Shown here piece after piece: positions 37,588 through 46,777 of a stretch of 50,792 nt of DNA. The position numbers and the translations under genes were made by a program. The notes below the pieces were generated by a model that ran no database searches, was not told where the DNA came from, and was given only the letters and a program-made list of their open reading frames with translations. The stretch spans positions 1-50,792 of the forward strand of contig BLMD01000147.1 of the NCBI GenBank assembly GCA_011959925.1, in the 5' to 3' direction. The DNA is from Lachnospiraceae bacterium (GTDB lineage Bacteria > Bacillota > Clostridia > Lachnospirales > Lachnospiraceae). The stretch's first letter is position 1. Every line of letters starts with the position of its first letter.

Positions 37588-40500
37588 ATGGGCATGAATT
37601 GGACAAAGGAGCAGATGCAGGTCATCACATCGAGAGGGAAAAACCTTCTGGTTTCTGCAGCTGCAGGATCCGGAAAAACGGCGGTTTTGGTGGAGCGCAT
37701 TATCGGAAGGATTTTAGATCCTGTGCATCCGGTAGAGATCGACCGTATGCTGGTCGTAACGTTTACCTCCGCGGCGGCGGCAGAGATGCGCGGCAGGATC
37801 GGGGAAGCGATCGACGCGGCGCTTTTGCAGGATCCGGAAAACGCTCATCTGATCAAACAGGCGTCGCTTCTGCATCATGCGCAGATCACGACGGTTCATA
37901 GTTTTTGCCTGAACTTAATCCGAAATTATTTTCACCGGGTGGATTTGGAACCGAATTTTCGGATTGCCGAAGAAGGCGAGTTAAATCTGCTGCAGGAAGA
38001 TGTGATGGCGGAAGTGCTGAACCGAAATTACGAGACGGCGTCGGAGGAATTTCTTCATTTTACGGAGTGCTTTGTAACCGGAAAAAAAGACGATGTGTTA
38101 AAAGAGATGACGCTGAAATTGTATCGTTTTGCGATGAGCTATCCGTGGCCGGCGCAGTGGCTGCTTAAGATCCCTTCCGCTTATCAGGCGGGTTCTTTTG
38201 AAGAACTGGAAGAAAAAAAATGGATGCAGTCGCTGCTTGTCTATCTAAAGCAGGTATTGCACGGACTCTGCGAAATGGCGGAACAAAATCTAGCGCTTAC
38301 GTTTGAGGAAGACGGACCGGCATATCTTACCGAAATCGCAGAAAACGATGCAATGCGCTTAGCCAGGCCGGCAGAACAGCCGGATTATAAAGGCATAGCG
38401 GAACAACTGCAAAAGCTTACGTTTGACCGGCTGCCCTCAAAAAGAGGGTATGAAGGCAGTGAAGAAAAGCTGGAACGGTGGAAAGATACGCGCGGTGCGA
38501 TCAAAGAAACCGTCAAAAAACTGAAAGAAGATTTCTTTTTTGCATCGGAAGACGAGATGCTTGCCCGACTGAGCGGGATGTATCCTGCGGTAAGCGAGAT
38601 GGTACGCCTGACAAATGAGTTTATGGAAGCGTACGACGCCAAAAAGAGGGAGAAGAACCTGCTGGATTTTGACGATCTGGAGCATTTTGCCCTGAAGATT
38701 TTAATTGATGAAGAGACGAAAGCGCCGACGGAAACAGCTCGTTTGCTGCGGCAGTTCTATGAGGAAGTGATGATCGACGAGTACCAGGACTGCAACCTGG
38801 TTCAGGAACGTTTGATGTGTGCGGTATCCGGCGAAGAAAACGGCAGATTTAACCGGTTTATGGTGGGGGACGTAAAACAGAGCATCTATCGGTTCCGGCT
38901 GGCAAGACCGGAGCTGTTTATGGAAAAATATGAAACGTATGCGGCAGAAGAAGAGGATGCGTCCGCCGTCTGCCAAAAAGTAGAACTGCATAAAAATTTC
39001 AGAAGCCGTGAGGAAGTGCTGCATTTCACAAATGAAATTTTTTATGGGATTATGAAGAAAGATCTGGGCAAAATAGAATATGATGCGTCTGCTGCATTGT
39101 ATCCCGGAGCATCGTATGAAGCGTGCCGTGCCATGGAAGCCGAATTGATTCTGGCAGACAGCGGCGATGAAATGCTGAAAGAAGCGCAGATGTCGGATCC
39201 TGTCCGTTTGGAAGCGGAGCTTACGGCGGCGAGGATCCGCAGGCTGCTGCGTACACAGCAGGTGACGGATAAAAAAACGGGGCGGCTGCGGCCGGCAAAC
39301 TATTCGGATATCGTCATCTTACTTCGAAGCTTTTCCCATTGTGCCGATACGTTTCTTGAGGTATTGGAACAGAAGAAAATTCCGGCATATGCGGCTTCCA
39401 AAACGGGATATTTTCAGGCGTTGGAGATCCAGACGATGCTTAGTTTTCTGAGGGTTTTGGATAATCCAAGGCAGGATATTCCGCTGGCTGCCCTGCTGCG
39501 TTCTCCGATCGGAGGATTTTTAGACGAAGAGCTGGCATTGATTAAGGCGTTGGAGGGAAGGGCATTCCACTGCTGTATTTTAGAACCGCAGCCGGGTACG
39601 CTGCCGGAAGCGCTGGATCATAAATTGTCGGTTTTTTTGCAGAAACTGTCGGATTACCGGGATTTGGCGGCAGAGCTTTCCATTTATGAGCTTTTGTACC
39701 GTTTATTGGAGGACACCGGATATCTGCGCTATGCGGCGGCAATGCCGGGCGGGCGGCGGCGCAGGGCAAATCTGGAAATGCTTTTGGAACAGGCGGCTGC
39801 TTATGAGAAAACAAGCTACCGCGGATTGTATCATTTTATTCGTTATATCGACCGCCTGCAAAAATATGAAGTGGATTACGGAGAAGCGGATGTCACCGGT
39901 GAAAATGCCGATGCCGTTCGGATTATGACGATCCATAAGAGCAAGGGACTGGAATTTCCGATCGTGTTTTTGTGCCAGACGACAAAGCAGTTTAACCATA
40001 TGGACGCCAGAAGCCGGATGGTGATTCATCCGGACCTGGGGGCTGCCATAGACTATATTGATCCCGTGCGGCGTGTGCGCAGCGCGACATTATTTAAAAA
40101 GGCGGCTGCCCGGCAGATCGATCTGGAAAACCAGGGAGAAGAGCTGCGCGTGCTCTATGTTGCAATGACCCGTGCCAAAGAAAAGCTGATCTTAACGGGA
40201 GCTGGAAAGGGCATCCGCAAAAAAGTTGAACAGGCCGCCCTGCTGCCGCAGGGAGAATTGTCCTTTTTTCTGCGGGCAGGCGCAAATTCTTTTTTGGACT
40301 GGATTCTGCCTGCCATGGCGGCAAGAGGATTGTCGGATCACATACAGGTCTGGGATACCGCAGATTTTATAGAGGAAGAAACGGAGACGCAGGTCAAAGA
40401 AGCGGAAGGAATCAGCGAACTGCTCTACCGGGCGTCCCGTGCGGACGAAGCGGCGGATGCGTTTGTGGAAGAGCAGCTGTCCTATCGATATCCCTACATG

Positions 40501-41205
40501 GCGGAAACAAGCCGGAAGATAAAATATTCCGTATCCGAATTAAAGCACAGGGCGGCAGAGGCGTTGTTTGAAGAAACAGAGCTTTTGGAAAGAAATACGC
40601 GTAAAGAGAGACAAGGCGCGGCAGAAGAAACCGTGCCCTATATTCCCAGATTTGCGGGCGGAGAGACAACAATAAGCAGCGGCGCGCTGCGGGGAAGCGC
40701 AATGCACCGCGCGGTGGAATGCCTGCCCATCGTACAGCTGGCAGGCAATGAACATCTTGCCAAAGAGCTGGAAAAACAGATTCGGCGGATTGTTTCTGAC
40801 GGGCATCTCAGGGAAGATATGGAGCCTTTGCTGCAGAGAGAAAAACTCATACGGTTTTACCGGTCCGCGCTTGCCCTTCGTATGAAACAGGCGGCGATGA
40901 ACGGGGAACTGTATCGGGAACGTCCTTTTGTGATGGGATGTACGGCGGATGAGATTGACGGAGACGGCAGCGATACGATGGTTTTGGTACAGGGAATCGT
41001 GGACGCTTATTTTATCGAAGACGGAGACATTGTGCTGACGGATTATAAAACGGATCTGGTAACAGACGAAGAAGAGCTGGTACGCCGTTACCAAAAACAG
41101 ATGCAGCTGTATCAAAAGGCGCTGGAAGATAATCTGGGGAAACGGGTCAAAGAGCGGCTGATTTATTCCTTTTGCCTGGATCGGACGATAAGCATTGCTA
41201 TTTAA
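37588..41205 (+). CDS. addA: AddA subunit, UvrD-type helicase with RecB-like nuclease
   Basis: A 1205-residue helicase-nuclease. ATG 37588 is used with GGAGGA at 37571-37576; the two ATGs before it are followed by stops. Motif I SAAAGSGKTAVL and motif Ia FTSAAAAEMRGRI are at the N-terminus, then DEYQDCNLVQ (motif II), GDVKQSIYRFR (motif III), IMTIHKSKGLEFPIVF (motif V) and VAMTRAKEKL (motif VI). The C-terminal RecB-type nuclease has VLTDYKTDLV. All key residues look intact. Confidence 0.97.
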   Translation: MGMNWTKEQMQVITSRGKNLLVSAAAGSGKTAVLVERIIGRILDPVHPVEIDRMLVVTFTSAAAAEMRGRIGEAIDAALLQDPENAHLIKQASLLHHAQITTVHSFCLNLIRNYFHRVDLEPNFRIAEEGELNLLQEDVMAEVLNRNYETASEEFLHFTECFVTGKKDDVLKEMTLKLYRFAMSYPWPAQWLLKIPSAYQAGSFEELEEKKWMQSLLVYLKQVLHGLCEMAEQNLALTFEEDGPAYLTEIAENDAMRLARPAEQPDYKGIAEQLQKLTFDRLPSKRGYEGSEEKLERWKDTRGAIKETVKKLKEDFFFASEDEMLARLSGMYPAVSEMVRLTNEFMEAYDAKKREKNLLDFDDLEHFALKILIDEETKAPTETARLLRQFYEEVMIDEYQDCNLVQERLMCAVSGEENGRFNRFMVGDVKQSIYRFRLARPELFMEKYETYAAEEEDASAVCQKVELHKNFRSREEVLHFTNEIFYGIMKKDLGKIEYDASAALYPGASYEACRAMEAELILADSGDEMLKEAQMSDPVRLEAELTAARIRRLLRTQQVTDKKTGRLRPANYSDIVILLRSFSHCADTFLEVLEQKKIPAYAASKTGYFQALEIQTMLSFLRVLDNPRQDIPLAALLRSPIGGFLDEELALIKALEGRAFHCCILEPQPGTLPEALDHKLSVFLQKLSDYRDLAAELSIYELLYRLLEDTGYLRYAAAMPGGRRRRANLEMLLEQAAAYEKTSYRGLYHFIRYIDRLQKYEVDYGEADVTGENADAVRIMTIHKSKGLEFPIVFLCQTTKQFNHMDARSRMVIHPDLGAAIDYIDPVRRVRSATLFKKAAARQIDLENQGEELRVLYVAMTRAKEKLILTGAGKGIRKKVEQAALLPQGELSFFLRAGANSFLDWILPAMAARGLSDHIQVWDTADFIEEETETQVKEAEGISELLYRASRADEAADAFVEEQLSYRYPYMAETSRKIKYSVSELKHRAAEALFEETELLERNTRKERQGAAEETVPYIPRFAGGETTISSGALRGSAMHRAVECLPIVQLAGNEHLAKELEKQIRRIVSDGHLREDMEPLLQREKLIRFYRSALALRMKQAAMNGELYRERPFVMGCTADEIDGDGSDTMVLVQGIVDAYFIEDGDIVLTDYKTDLVTDEEELVRRYQKQMQLYQKALEDNLGKRVKERLIYSFCLDRTISIAI

Positions 41206-41223
41206 CGGAAATCATACTATACT
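41195..41223 (+). promoter_or_regulatory. Promoter at the end of addA
   Basis: TTGCTA (41195-41200), 17-bp spacer, TATACT (41218-41223). It overlaps the addA stop and would drive the small acidic gene and the foldase. Confidence 0.5.
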
Positions 41224-41276
41224 GAGGAAGAAATCAATATACTATGTACAAAACAGAAGAAAGGGGAGAGTGCAGA

Positions 41277-41540
41277 ATGGGAACCTATGATGACGAATGC
41301 CTGGAGGTATTTTTAAAAAAACAGCTGCAGCTATTTCGGGAAGAAGTGGCTTCCAATCTGGAAGAAGCGGAGGCTTTTTTAGAAGACTGCATGGCGGTCG
41401 TATGCCGGAGTATCGGGGAAGTCAGGGAGTATTTTGAAGAAGCGGGAATGGATATTTCCGGTATGAAAGACCAGGAGCTGGAAGAAGCAAGCGAAGTATT
41501 CGCGCTTTCGGACGGCAGGTACTTAATTGTAGAAGGATAA
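41277..41540 (+). CDS. Small acidic conserved-type protein, function unknown
   Basis: An 87-residue, strongly acidic protein (many Glu/Asp), probably soluble and mostly helical in its middle (SNLEEAEAFLEDC, VREYFEEAGMD), ending in a beta-like DGRYLIVEG. Two internal Cys are present (in DECLEV and EDCMAVVC). ATG 41277 follows AGGGGAG by 8 nt, while an ATG at 41244 has no such site. I do not recognise its family. The foldase lipoprotein follows 19 bases later. Confidence 0.72.
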   Translation: MGTYDDECLEVFLKKQLQLFREEVASNLEEAEAFLEDCMAVVCRSIGEVREYFEEAGMDISGMKDQELEEASEVFALSDGRYLIVEG

Positions 41541-41559
41541 ACAGAAATTTGGAGAACGT

Positions 41560-42543
41560 ATGAAGAAAAACAAGATGAGATTGCTGGCAGGCGCGCTTGC
41601 GGTAACCCTTTTGCTCGGCGGCTGCAGGATTGGCGGAAAAGAGATCGTGATCACAGGCGGATTGGGCAGCCAGGACGTATGCAAGATCGGCGGAACCTCC
41701 TGTAAGCTGACGGAAGCCAGGGTGTATCTTGCCAATTACCAGAATATCTACGGGAAAAGCTACGGGATCGATTTGTGGGAACAAAATTTTCAGAGAGAAG
41801 AACTGACGAAATATATCAAAGAAATTGCACTTTCTCAGATGAGTAAAGTGGTCTGCATGGATCTTTTGGCAAAAGAGAGGGGAATTACGTTAAGCGGGGA
41901 AGAAAAAAAGGAGATCCGGGCGGCGGCGGCAGAGTATTACCAGTCCTTAACGGATGCGGAACTCGATTATACCAAAGCATCGGAATCGGACATTGTTTCC
42001 ATGTATGAAGATTATGTGCTTGCCGACAAAGTATACCGGTCCCTGACGAAAGGCGTGGATGCGGAAGTCAGCGACGATGAGGCGAGGATTATGGAAGCCA
42101 TGCAGATTTTTGTCAAAGGCAGGAAAAAATCAAAAGAAGTAGAAAAGAAGCTGAAAGAGGGAGAAGATTTTGCCGCGGTGGCGAGCAATTACAATATGAA
42201 ACCGGAAATAGAAATTACATTCGGAAGGGGCGTACTGCCGAAGGAAGTGGAAGAAGCGGCGTTTGAGCTGGAAAACGAAGAGATCTCCGACGGCATCAAA
42301 ACGGAGGACGGCTTCTATTTTATCAAATGTATCAATAAATTCAACGAGGCGCTGACCGACGACAATAAGTCCAATATCGTGGCGGCAAGAGAAAAAGCCG
42401 CGTTTGACGATGTATATGAAGAATTTGTCTCCGGACTTTCTTCTAAGCTAAATGAAGAGGTCTGGGATGACGTTACGCTTTTGACGGACGGCAGTATCCG
42501 GACGGACAGCTTTTTTCAGGTGATCGAGGATGCAATGGATTAG
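41560..42543 (+). CDS. PrsA-like peptidyl-prolyl isomerase lipoprotein
   Basis: A 327-residue lipoprotein (lipobox LLGGC), expected to sit on the outer face of the membrane and help fold exported proteins. A SurA/PrsA-type helical N-terminal region precedes a parvulin-type rotamase domain (about residues 175-265) with LKEGEDFAAVASNYN, FGRGVLPKEVEEAAFELENEEIS and the end GFYFIKC. The C-terminal helix is typical. PrsA-type proteins aid secreted enzymes, and its neighbour is an exported-type hydrolase. Confidence 0.85.
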   Translation: MKKNKMRLLAGALAVTLLLGGCRIGGKEIVITGGLGSQDVCKIGGTSCKLTEARVYLANYQNIYGKSYGIDLWEQNFQREELTKYIKEIALSQMSKVVCMDLLAKERGITLSGEEKKEIRAAAAEYYQSLTDAELDYTKASESDIVSMYEDYVLADKVYRSLTKGVDAEVSDDEARIMEAMQIFVKGRKKSKEVEKKLKEGEDFAAVASNYNMKPEIEITFGRGVLPKEVEEAAFELENEEISDGIKTEDGFYFIKCINKFNEALTDDNKSNIVAAREKAAFDDVYEEFVSGLSSKLNEEVWDDVTLLTDGSIRTDSFFQVIEDAMD

Positions 42544-42595
42544 AATGCCGTATAGAACAGCTGCATATATATAGAAAAAACAGTTTAGGTATACC

Positions 42596-43732
42596 ATGGA
42601 AATCTATGTAGTGAAACAGGGCGATACGGTTGGCAGAATTGCCGGGGAGTATTCCGTTTCTGCGGAAGAGATCATATATATCAATCAGCTTGCAGATCCG
42701 TCTCTTCTGGTGATCGGGCAGGCGCTTTTGATTCCGGCAGGTGAGCGGAATACACAGAAGCGTCAGGCGAGAATCAACGGATATGCGTATCCGTTTATCG
42801 ATGATTTTACGCTGCGCCAGACGCTGCCGTTTTTGACAGAAGTATCGGTATTTTCTTATGGGTTTACGCCGGAAGGAGAGCTGATTCCTCCGGCTTTAGA
42901 CGATACGTTTTTAATAGAACAGGCATATGAATTTCGGACGCTTCCGATCCTGACGCTGACGCCGTTTGGAGCGGACGGACAGTTTAACAATTATCTGATC
43001 CACAGCGTTGTGCAGTCGGAATCTGCTTCGGCAGCCCTGACCGCCAACTTGACCGAGATGGTGGTCCGAAAAGGATTTGCCGGAACAGACATTGATTTTG
43101 AATATATACTGGCAGAAGACAGGGATGCGTTTACGGCATTTGTCCGTCGGGTGGCGGAGGCAATGCACGGGATCGGCAGACAGACTTCTGTTGCGCTGGC
43201 CCCCAAGCAGTCCGCCGATCAGAAGGGACTTTTGTACGAAGGAAAGGACTATGGGGGTCTTTCCGCAGCTGCAGATTATGTGCTTTTGATGACGTATGAA
43301 TGGGGCTATACATACGGACCGCCGATGGCGGTCGCCCCGATTTTTCAGGTGAGGAAAGTATTGGATTATGCCGTAACGGAAATACCGCGGGAGAAAATAC
43401 GCCTGGGAATCCCCAATTACGGATATGACTGGCCGCTGCCGTTTGTGAAAGGAGAGACAAAGGCAAGAACGATCGGAAACGTAGAGGCGGTGCAGATTGC
43501 GGCAGCCAACGGCGCCGAAATCCTGTTTGACGAACGCGCCCAGTCGCCGTATTTTTATTATGAAGCCGACGGAATCCGGCACGAAGTCTGGTTTGAAGAC
43601 GTCAGAAGCATGCAGGCAAAGTTTGACCTGATCGAAGAGTATGCGTTAAACGGAGCCGGGTACTGGCAGATCATGCGCCTGTTTCGGGCAAACTGGGAAC
43701 TGCTGGCGGATCGGTTTGAGATAGTGAAATAA
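42596..43732 (+). CDS. LysM and GH18 domain glycoside hydrolase, spore-type
   Basis: A 378-residue protein with one LysM peptidoglycan-binding domain (residues 2-48, YVVKQGDTVGRIAGEYSV) and a GH18 domain (about 60-376). The catalytic motif DxDxE is present as GTDIDFEY, with Glu169 the acid. The layout (LysM at the very N-terminus, no signal peptide, GH18) matches the YaaH/SleL/YdhD group of spore cortex or coat enzymes, so a role in germination or spore coat is likely; inference. Confidence 0.88.
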   Translation: MEIYVVKQGDTVGRIAGEYSVSAEEIIYINQLADPSLLVIGQALLIPAGERNTQKRQARINGYAYPFIDDFTLRQTLPFLTEVSVFSYGFTPEGELIPPALDDTFLIEQAYEFRTLPILTLTPFGADGQFNNYLIHSVVQSESASAALTANLTEMVVRKGFAGTDIDFEYILAEDRDAFTAFVRRVAEAMHGIGRQTSVALAPKQSADQKGLLYEGKDYGGLSAAADYVLLMTYEWGYTYGPPMAVAPIFQVRKVLDYAVTEIPREKIRLGIPNYGYDWPLPFVKGETKARTIGNVEAVQIAAANGAEILFDERAQSPYFYYEADGIRHEVWFEDVRSMQAKFDLIEEYALNGAGYWQIMRLFRANWELLADRFEIVK

Positions 43733-43776
43733 CAGTTGTGGGAAAGGTATGAAAAAGATAGAATGGAACGTAACGG

Positions 43777-43807
43777 GCATCGGTTAGCAATAATCGGTGC
43801 TTTCTTT
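43777..43807 (+). terminator. Terminator after the GH18 gene
   Basis: GCATCGGTT (43777-43785) and AATCGGTGC (43792-43800) pair over 9 positions with two G-U pairs, then TTTCTTT. Confidence 0.55.
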
Positions 43808-44202
43808 CTGCCTTTCAAAAATTCAGACGGACAGCTTTCATCCCTTGCAGGATTTTTTTTGATTTCTGTTGGGTAGAAATATGTCGAATTATGTCGAAAA
43901 TTTATAGTGGAAGGACAAGATATATTACTTTAAAATAGAAAATAAAATAATAAATGTTATAATGGAAGAAACAGTTCAAGAGGCTGCATCAATAATTTAA
44001 AAAATCAATAAAGAATTTAAAAAAACGAAATATCAATGTGACGTATACTGCTAGATACATGAAGAAGAAAAAGAAGTTATATTTTTTGGAATAATTAAAA
44101 AATACAGATAAGTTTTTAAATTATAGATCCGTATGCAATTAGGAACCGTGGTTTGTTTGGGAAAGTGCATCGGTTAATTTCATAAATGTGGAAAGGAGTG
44201 GT
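43808..44202. other. AT-rich regulatory region before the LytTR regulator
   Basis: About 390 bases with no supportable gene. It carries the two Spo0A boxes, a TATAGT candidate -10 at 43903-43908, and an extended -10 TGTTATAAT at 43955-43963. The remaining 240 bases are a long AT-rich leader in which I see nothing clear. Confidence 0.55.
43882..43898 (+). promoter_or_regulatory. Tandem Spo0A boxes
   Basis: TGTCGAA occurs at 43882-43888 and again at 43892-43898, exactly 10 bp apart, one helical turn. Each is a perfect match to the Spo0A-binding 0A box (TGTCGAA). Confidence 0.65.
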
Positions 44203-44892
44203 ATGATGATGCTGCGGGCTGCAATTGTCGAAGCGGATTACGTTTATTCGGAATATCTGAACGGGCTTTTGCTCCGGTGGGCAGGCGGGAGAGCAGAACT
44301 CATGGTATCGGTATTTGTGAGTGGGGGAGAACTGGCGGACTCTTTGGCAAAAATGTCGGAGTATGACATTGTTTTTATGGACGTTTCATCGGGCCAGACG
44401 GACGGAATACTTGCATCGAAAAGGCTGCGGGAGACAGGATATCAGAATCTGCTGGTTTTGACGTCGGCGTTTTCGGATAGGGCATGCGAAGGATATTCGG
44501 TCAATGCATATCGGTATTATGTGAAGCCTGTCATGCCGGAACAAATAAAAGAGTGTATGGATTATGCGCTGAGTCAAAAAACCGGAAGGTATTTTCAGTA
44601 TACATACCGCAGGGTTACGGAGCGAATCGCTTTTAGCGATATCATCTATTTTGAGAGCATTCAGCATTATATTGATATTCATACGACAGAAGGGTCAGTC
44701 CGTATGAAGGGAACATTGCGGGAAGTCCAAAAGCAGTGCCCGGCAAACTTTCTGCGCTGCCAGAGGTCTTATATCGTAAATATGGACTGCGTTCTGTTAA
44801 AGCGGGGAAGTCAGTTGAAGCTTGTATCGGGAAAAGAAATCAACATTGCTCCCCGCTATCTGAAATCAGTAACAGACGCTATGGGAATCTGA
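44203..44892 (+). CDS. LytTR-family response regulator
   Basis: A 229-residue AgrA/LytR-type regulator. Receiver domain: acidic residues E10/D12, phospho-site D60 in IVFMD, K108 in YYVKPV. The LytTR DNA-binding domain is C-terminal (about 130-229), with RITERIAFSDIIYFESIQHYI-like start and FLRCQRSYIVNM. AAAGGAG (44192-44198) precedes ATG 44203; ATG 44206 is an equally possible start. There is no histidine kinase next to it in this window. LytTR regulators often control peptide and bacteriocin genes, and it lies at the head of the peptide locus, convergent with the exporter. Confidence 0.9.
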   Translation: MMMLRAAIVEADYVYSEYLNGLLLRWAGGRAELMVSVFVSGGELADSLAKMSEYDIVFMDVSSGQTDGILASKRLRETGYQNLLVLTSAFSDRACEGYSVNAYRYYVKPVMPEQIKECMDYALSQKTGRYFQYTYRRVTERIAFSDIIYFESIQHYIDIHTTEGSVRMKGTLREVQKQCPANFLRCQRSYIVNMDCVLLKRGSQLKLVSGKEINIAPRYLKSVTDAMGI

Positions 44893-44916
44893 TCATTTCC
44901 GCAGCCGTCTGCCATA

Positions 44917-46560
44917 TTATTTAGGATTTTGCCTGACCTGCGTAATTTTTCCGTGGGAAAGGCAGATTACCTTATCTGCATATGCCAGGATCTCTTTTCT
45001 GTGCGTCACGATAAAATAAAATCCATAGTCTGTATGTTCCCGGATAAAAAGATGGAATGCTTCTTCCGATTCTTTGTCATAATTGGCAGATGCTTCATCC
45101 AGTATGAGGATTTCGGCCCTGCGGTTTAATGCGCGCAGCAGGGCGACCTTCTGCTTTTCTCCGCCGGAGAGCTTCGCACCGTCGCTTCCGACCTGCGTAT
45201 CAAACTGTTTTTCCAGACGGTTGACTGCTTCCGTACAAAACGGAGGCTGCCGGTTTGGGTCAAACAAAGCCTCCTCGTCCAGGAGGATATTTTCTCTGAC
45301 CGAGCCGCCAAAGAGGTGAACGTCCTGCAGGACGGCGCTGATCTTCTTTCGGTATGCTTCAATGTTATATTCTTGAATCGGTATGCCGTCGATCAGGATC
45401 TCGCCGGAGGTTGCCCGGCAGAGTCCCAGAAGAAGGTTCAGCAGCGTGGTCTTGCCGCTTCCGTTTTCTCCGACAATGGCGACTTTCTCCCCCCTCCTTA
45501 TTTCAAAATTCAGATCCTGCAGGATACTGCGGTGATCCAAAAATACGGAAACATCTTTGAATTCAATTTTGGAGATTTCCGGATTCGGCAGAAGTGAGGA
45601 TGCAAAATTTTCTTCTTCCAGGGCAAAAAAATTTTGAATATCTTTGGTGCACGGCCGGATCTGCTCCAGGATGACGCGCAAATGCATGATGGCGTCGACC
45701 GGGACCAGAAGGTATGAGGAAAATGTGATAAATGTCATTAAGCCGCCAAAGGTGATCGTGCCGTCTTGGATTAAGGCGGCGCCGGGCAAATACATCAGGT
45801 TGAGAAAGGAAAATTCTACTGTCTGCAGGATGCGGCTGCTTTTTTCAGAGAACAGGGACATATGTTTTGACGTTTCGTTCAGATGGTCGATGTGTTCCCC
45901 GTATTCAGTTTCTTTCCTGCCGTGAAGGTTCCAGAGTTTAATGTCGGTGGTTCCGGATAAAAGATCGGAAAACCAGGCGTTATAATTCTTGTTGGCTTCC
46001 ATTGAAGCTTTTCCCAGCTGTTCCGATCGTGTGCGCATCCATTGGTTGTATGCAATTTTTATGGCAATCAGCGGAAGTGTCAGCAAGGCGAGCCTCCAAT
46101 TTAAAAGAAACAGGCCTATTGCGGCGCCTGCCGCTTTGCAGATGATTAAAAAAAGCATGAGAAAATTGCTGCCGGTAATGCTCATAAGGATGTCGATATC
46201 GTAAAGCACATCCCCAATGGTTTTGAAAAACCCATTGTCTTTCCAGTGTTGAGGGTTTAGCTTTAAACCATGGCGGAGCGCTTTTACTTTTAGGTCCTTT
46301 CCGAATGAATTTGCCACGAGAATCTCCTGCTTTCTCTGGAAATACTGTATCGCGTTGTCACCTGTGCGCAGGAAAAGGAGCAGGAGCACGGAGTACAGGA
46401 CGGCCTTAAGGTCGCCGCGCAGCAGTCCCTGGTCGATCATAAAACGGTTGATGAAAGGCGTGGCGGCATTTATGAGGGAAACGAGGACAGAAAAAACAAT
46501 GATAGAGGAAACGGCAGATGCGTAAGGTAAAAACAGCCTGTAAATACTCCGTAGGTTCAT
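44917..46560 (-). CDS. ABC exporter (membrane and ATPase domains fused), likely peptide exporter
   Basis: A 547-residue half-transporter. Six membrane spans (about residues 10-300) are followed by the ATPase domain (about 315-547) with Walker A GENGSGKTT, signature LSGGEKQKV, Walker B ILILDEASANYD and a switch His in VTHRKE. It has no C39 leader-peptidase domain, so any leader must be cut by another protein. AAGGAG stands 8 nt before the start. It is divergent from the radical-SAM gene across 217 bp, which suggests shared control and export of the modified peptide. Confidence 0.9.
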   Translation of the reverse strand: MNLRSIYRLFLPYASAVSSIIVFSVLVSLINAATPFINRFMIDQGLLRGDLKAVLYSVLLLLFLRTGDNAIQYFQRKQEILVANSFGKDLKVKALRHGLKLNPQHWKDNGFFKTIGDVLYDIDILMSITGSNFLMLFLIICKAAGAAIGLFLLNWRLALLTLPLIAIKIAYNQWMRTRSEQLGKASMEANKNYNAWFSDLLSGTTDIKLWNLHGRKETEYGEHIDHLNETSKHMSLFSEKSSRILQTVEFSFLNLMYLPGAALIQDGTITFGGLMTFITFSSYLLVPVDAIMHLRVILEQIRPCTKDIQNFFALEEENFASSLLPNPEISKIEFKDVSVFLDHRSILQDLNFEIRRGEKVAIVGENGSGKTTLLNLLLGLCRATSGEILIDGIPIQEYNIEAYRKKISAVLQDVHLFGGSVRENILLDEEALFDPNRQPPFCTEAVNRLEKQFDTQVGSDGAKLSGGEKQKVALLRALNRRAEILILDEASANYDKESEEAFHLFIREHTDYGFYFIVTHRKEILAYADKVICLSHGKITQVRQNPK

Positions 46561-46644
46561 AAGACATTCTCCTTTGGTAAAGTGTGGTTATACGACAATT
46601 GTTTTGTAATATCGTAAACGAAAAAGCGTAAAAAGTAAATAAAA

Positions 46645-46708
46645 GTGCATAAAAAGCAGAAAAACGTACATGAAACAAAATATGTACGCAAAAAAGTCGT
46701 TTATGCAC
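46645..46708. promoter_or_regulatory. Nested inverted repeats between the exporter and the maturase, candidate operator
   Basis: Outer pair GTGCATAA (46645-46652) / TTATGCAC (46701-46708) and inner pair CGTACAT (46665-46671) / ATGTACG (46682-46688) share exactly the same centre, 46676.5. Neighbouring half-sites are about 17-20 bp apart. The array ends just before the -35 of the maturase promoter. Confidence 0.65.
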
Positions 46709-46714
46709 GATATA

Positions 46715-46743
46715 TTGAAAAAATATCAATACAGGTCTAATAT
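46715..46743 (+). promoter_or_regulatory. Promoter of the peptide maturation operon
   Basis: TTGAAA (46715-46720), 17-bp spacer, TAATAT (46738-46743). The likely start is near 46750. Confidence 0.62.
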
Positions 46744-46777
46744 ATAAATCACTAATACAGTACAAAGGAGGAATGAT

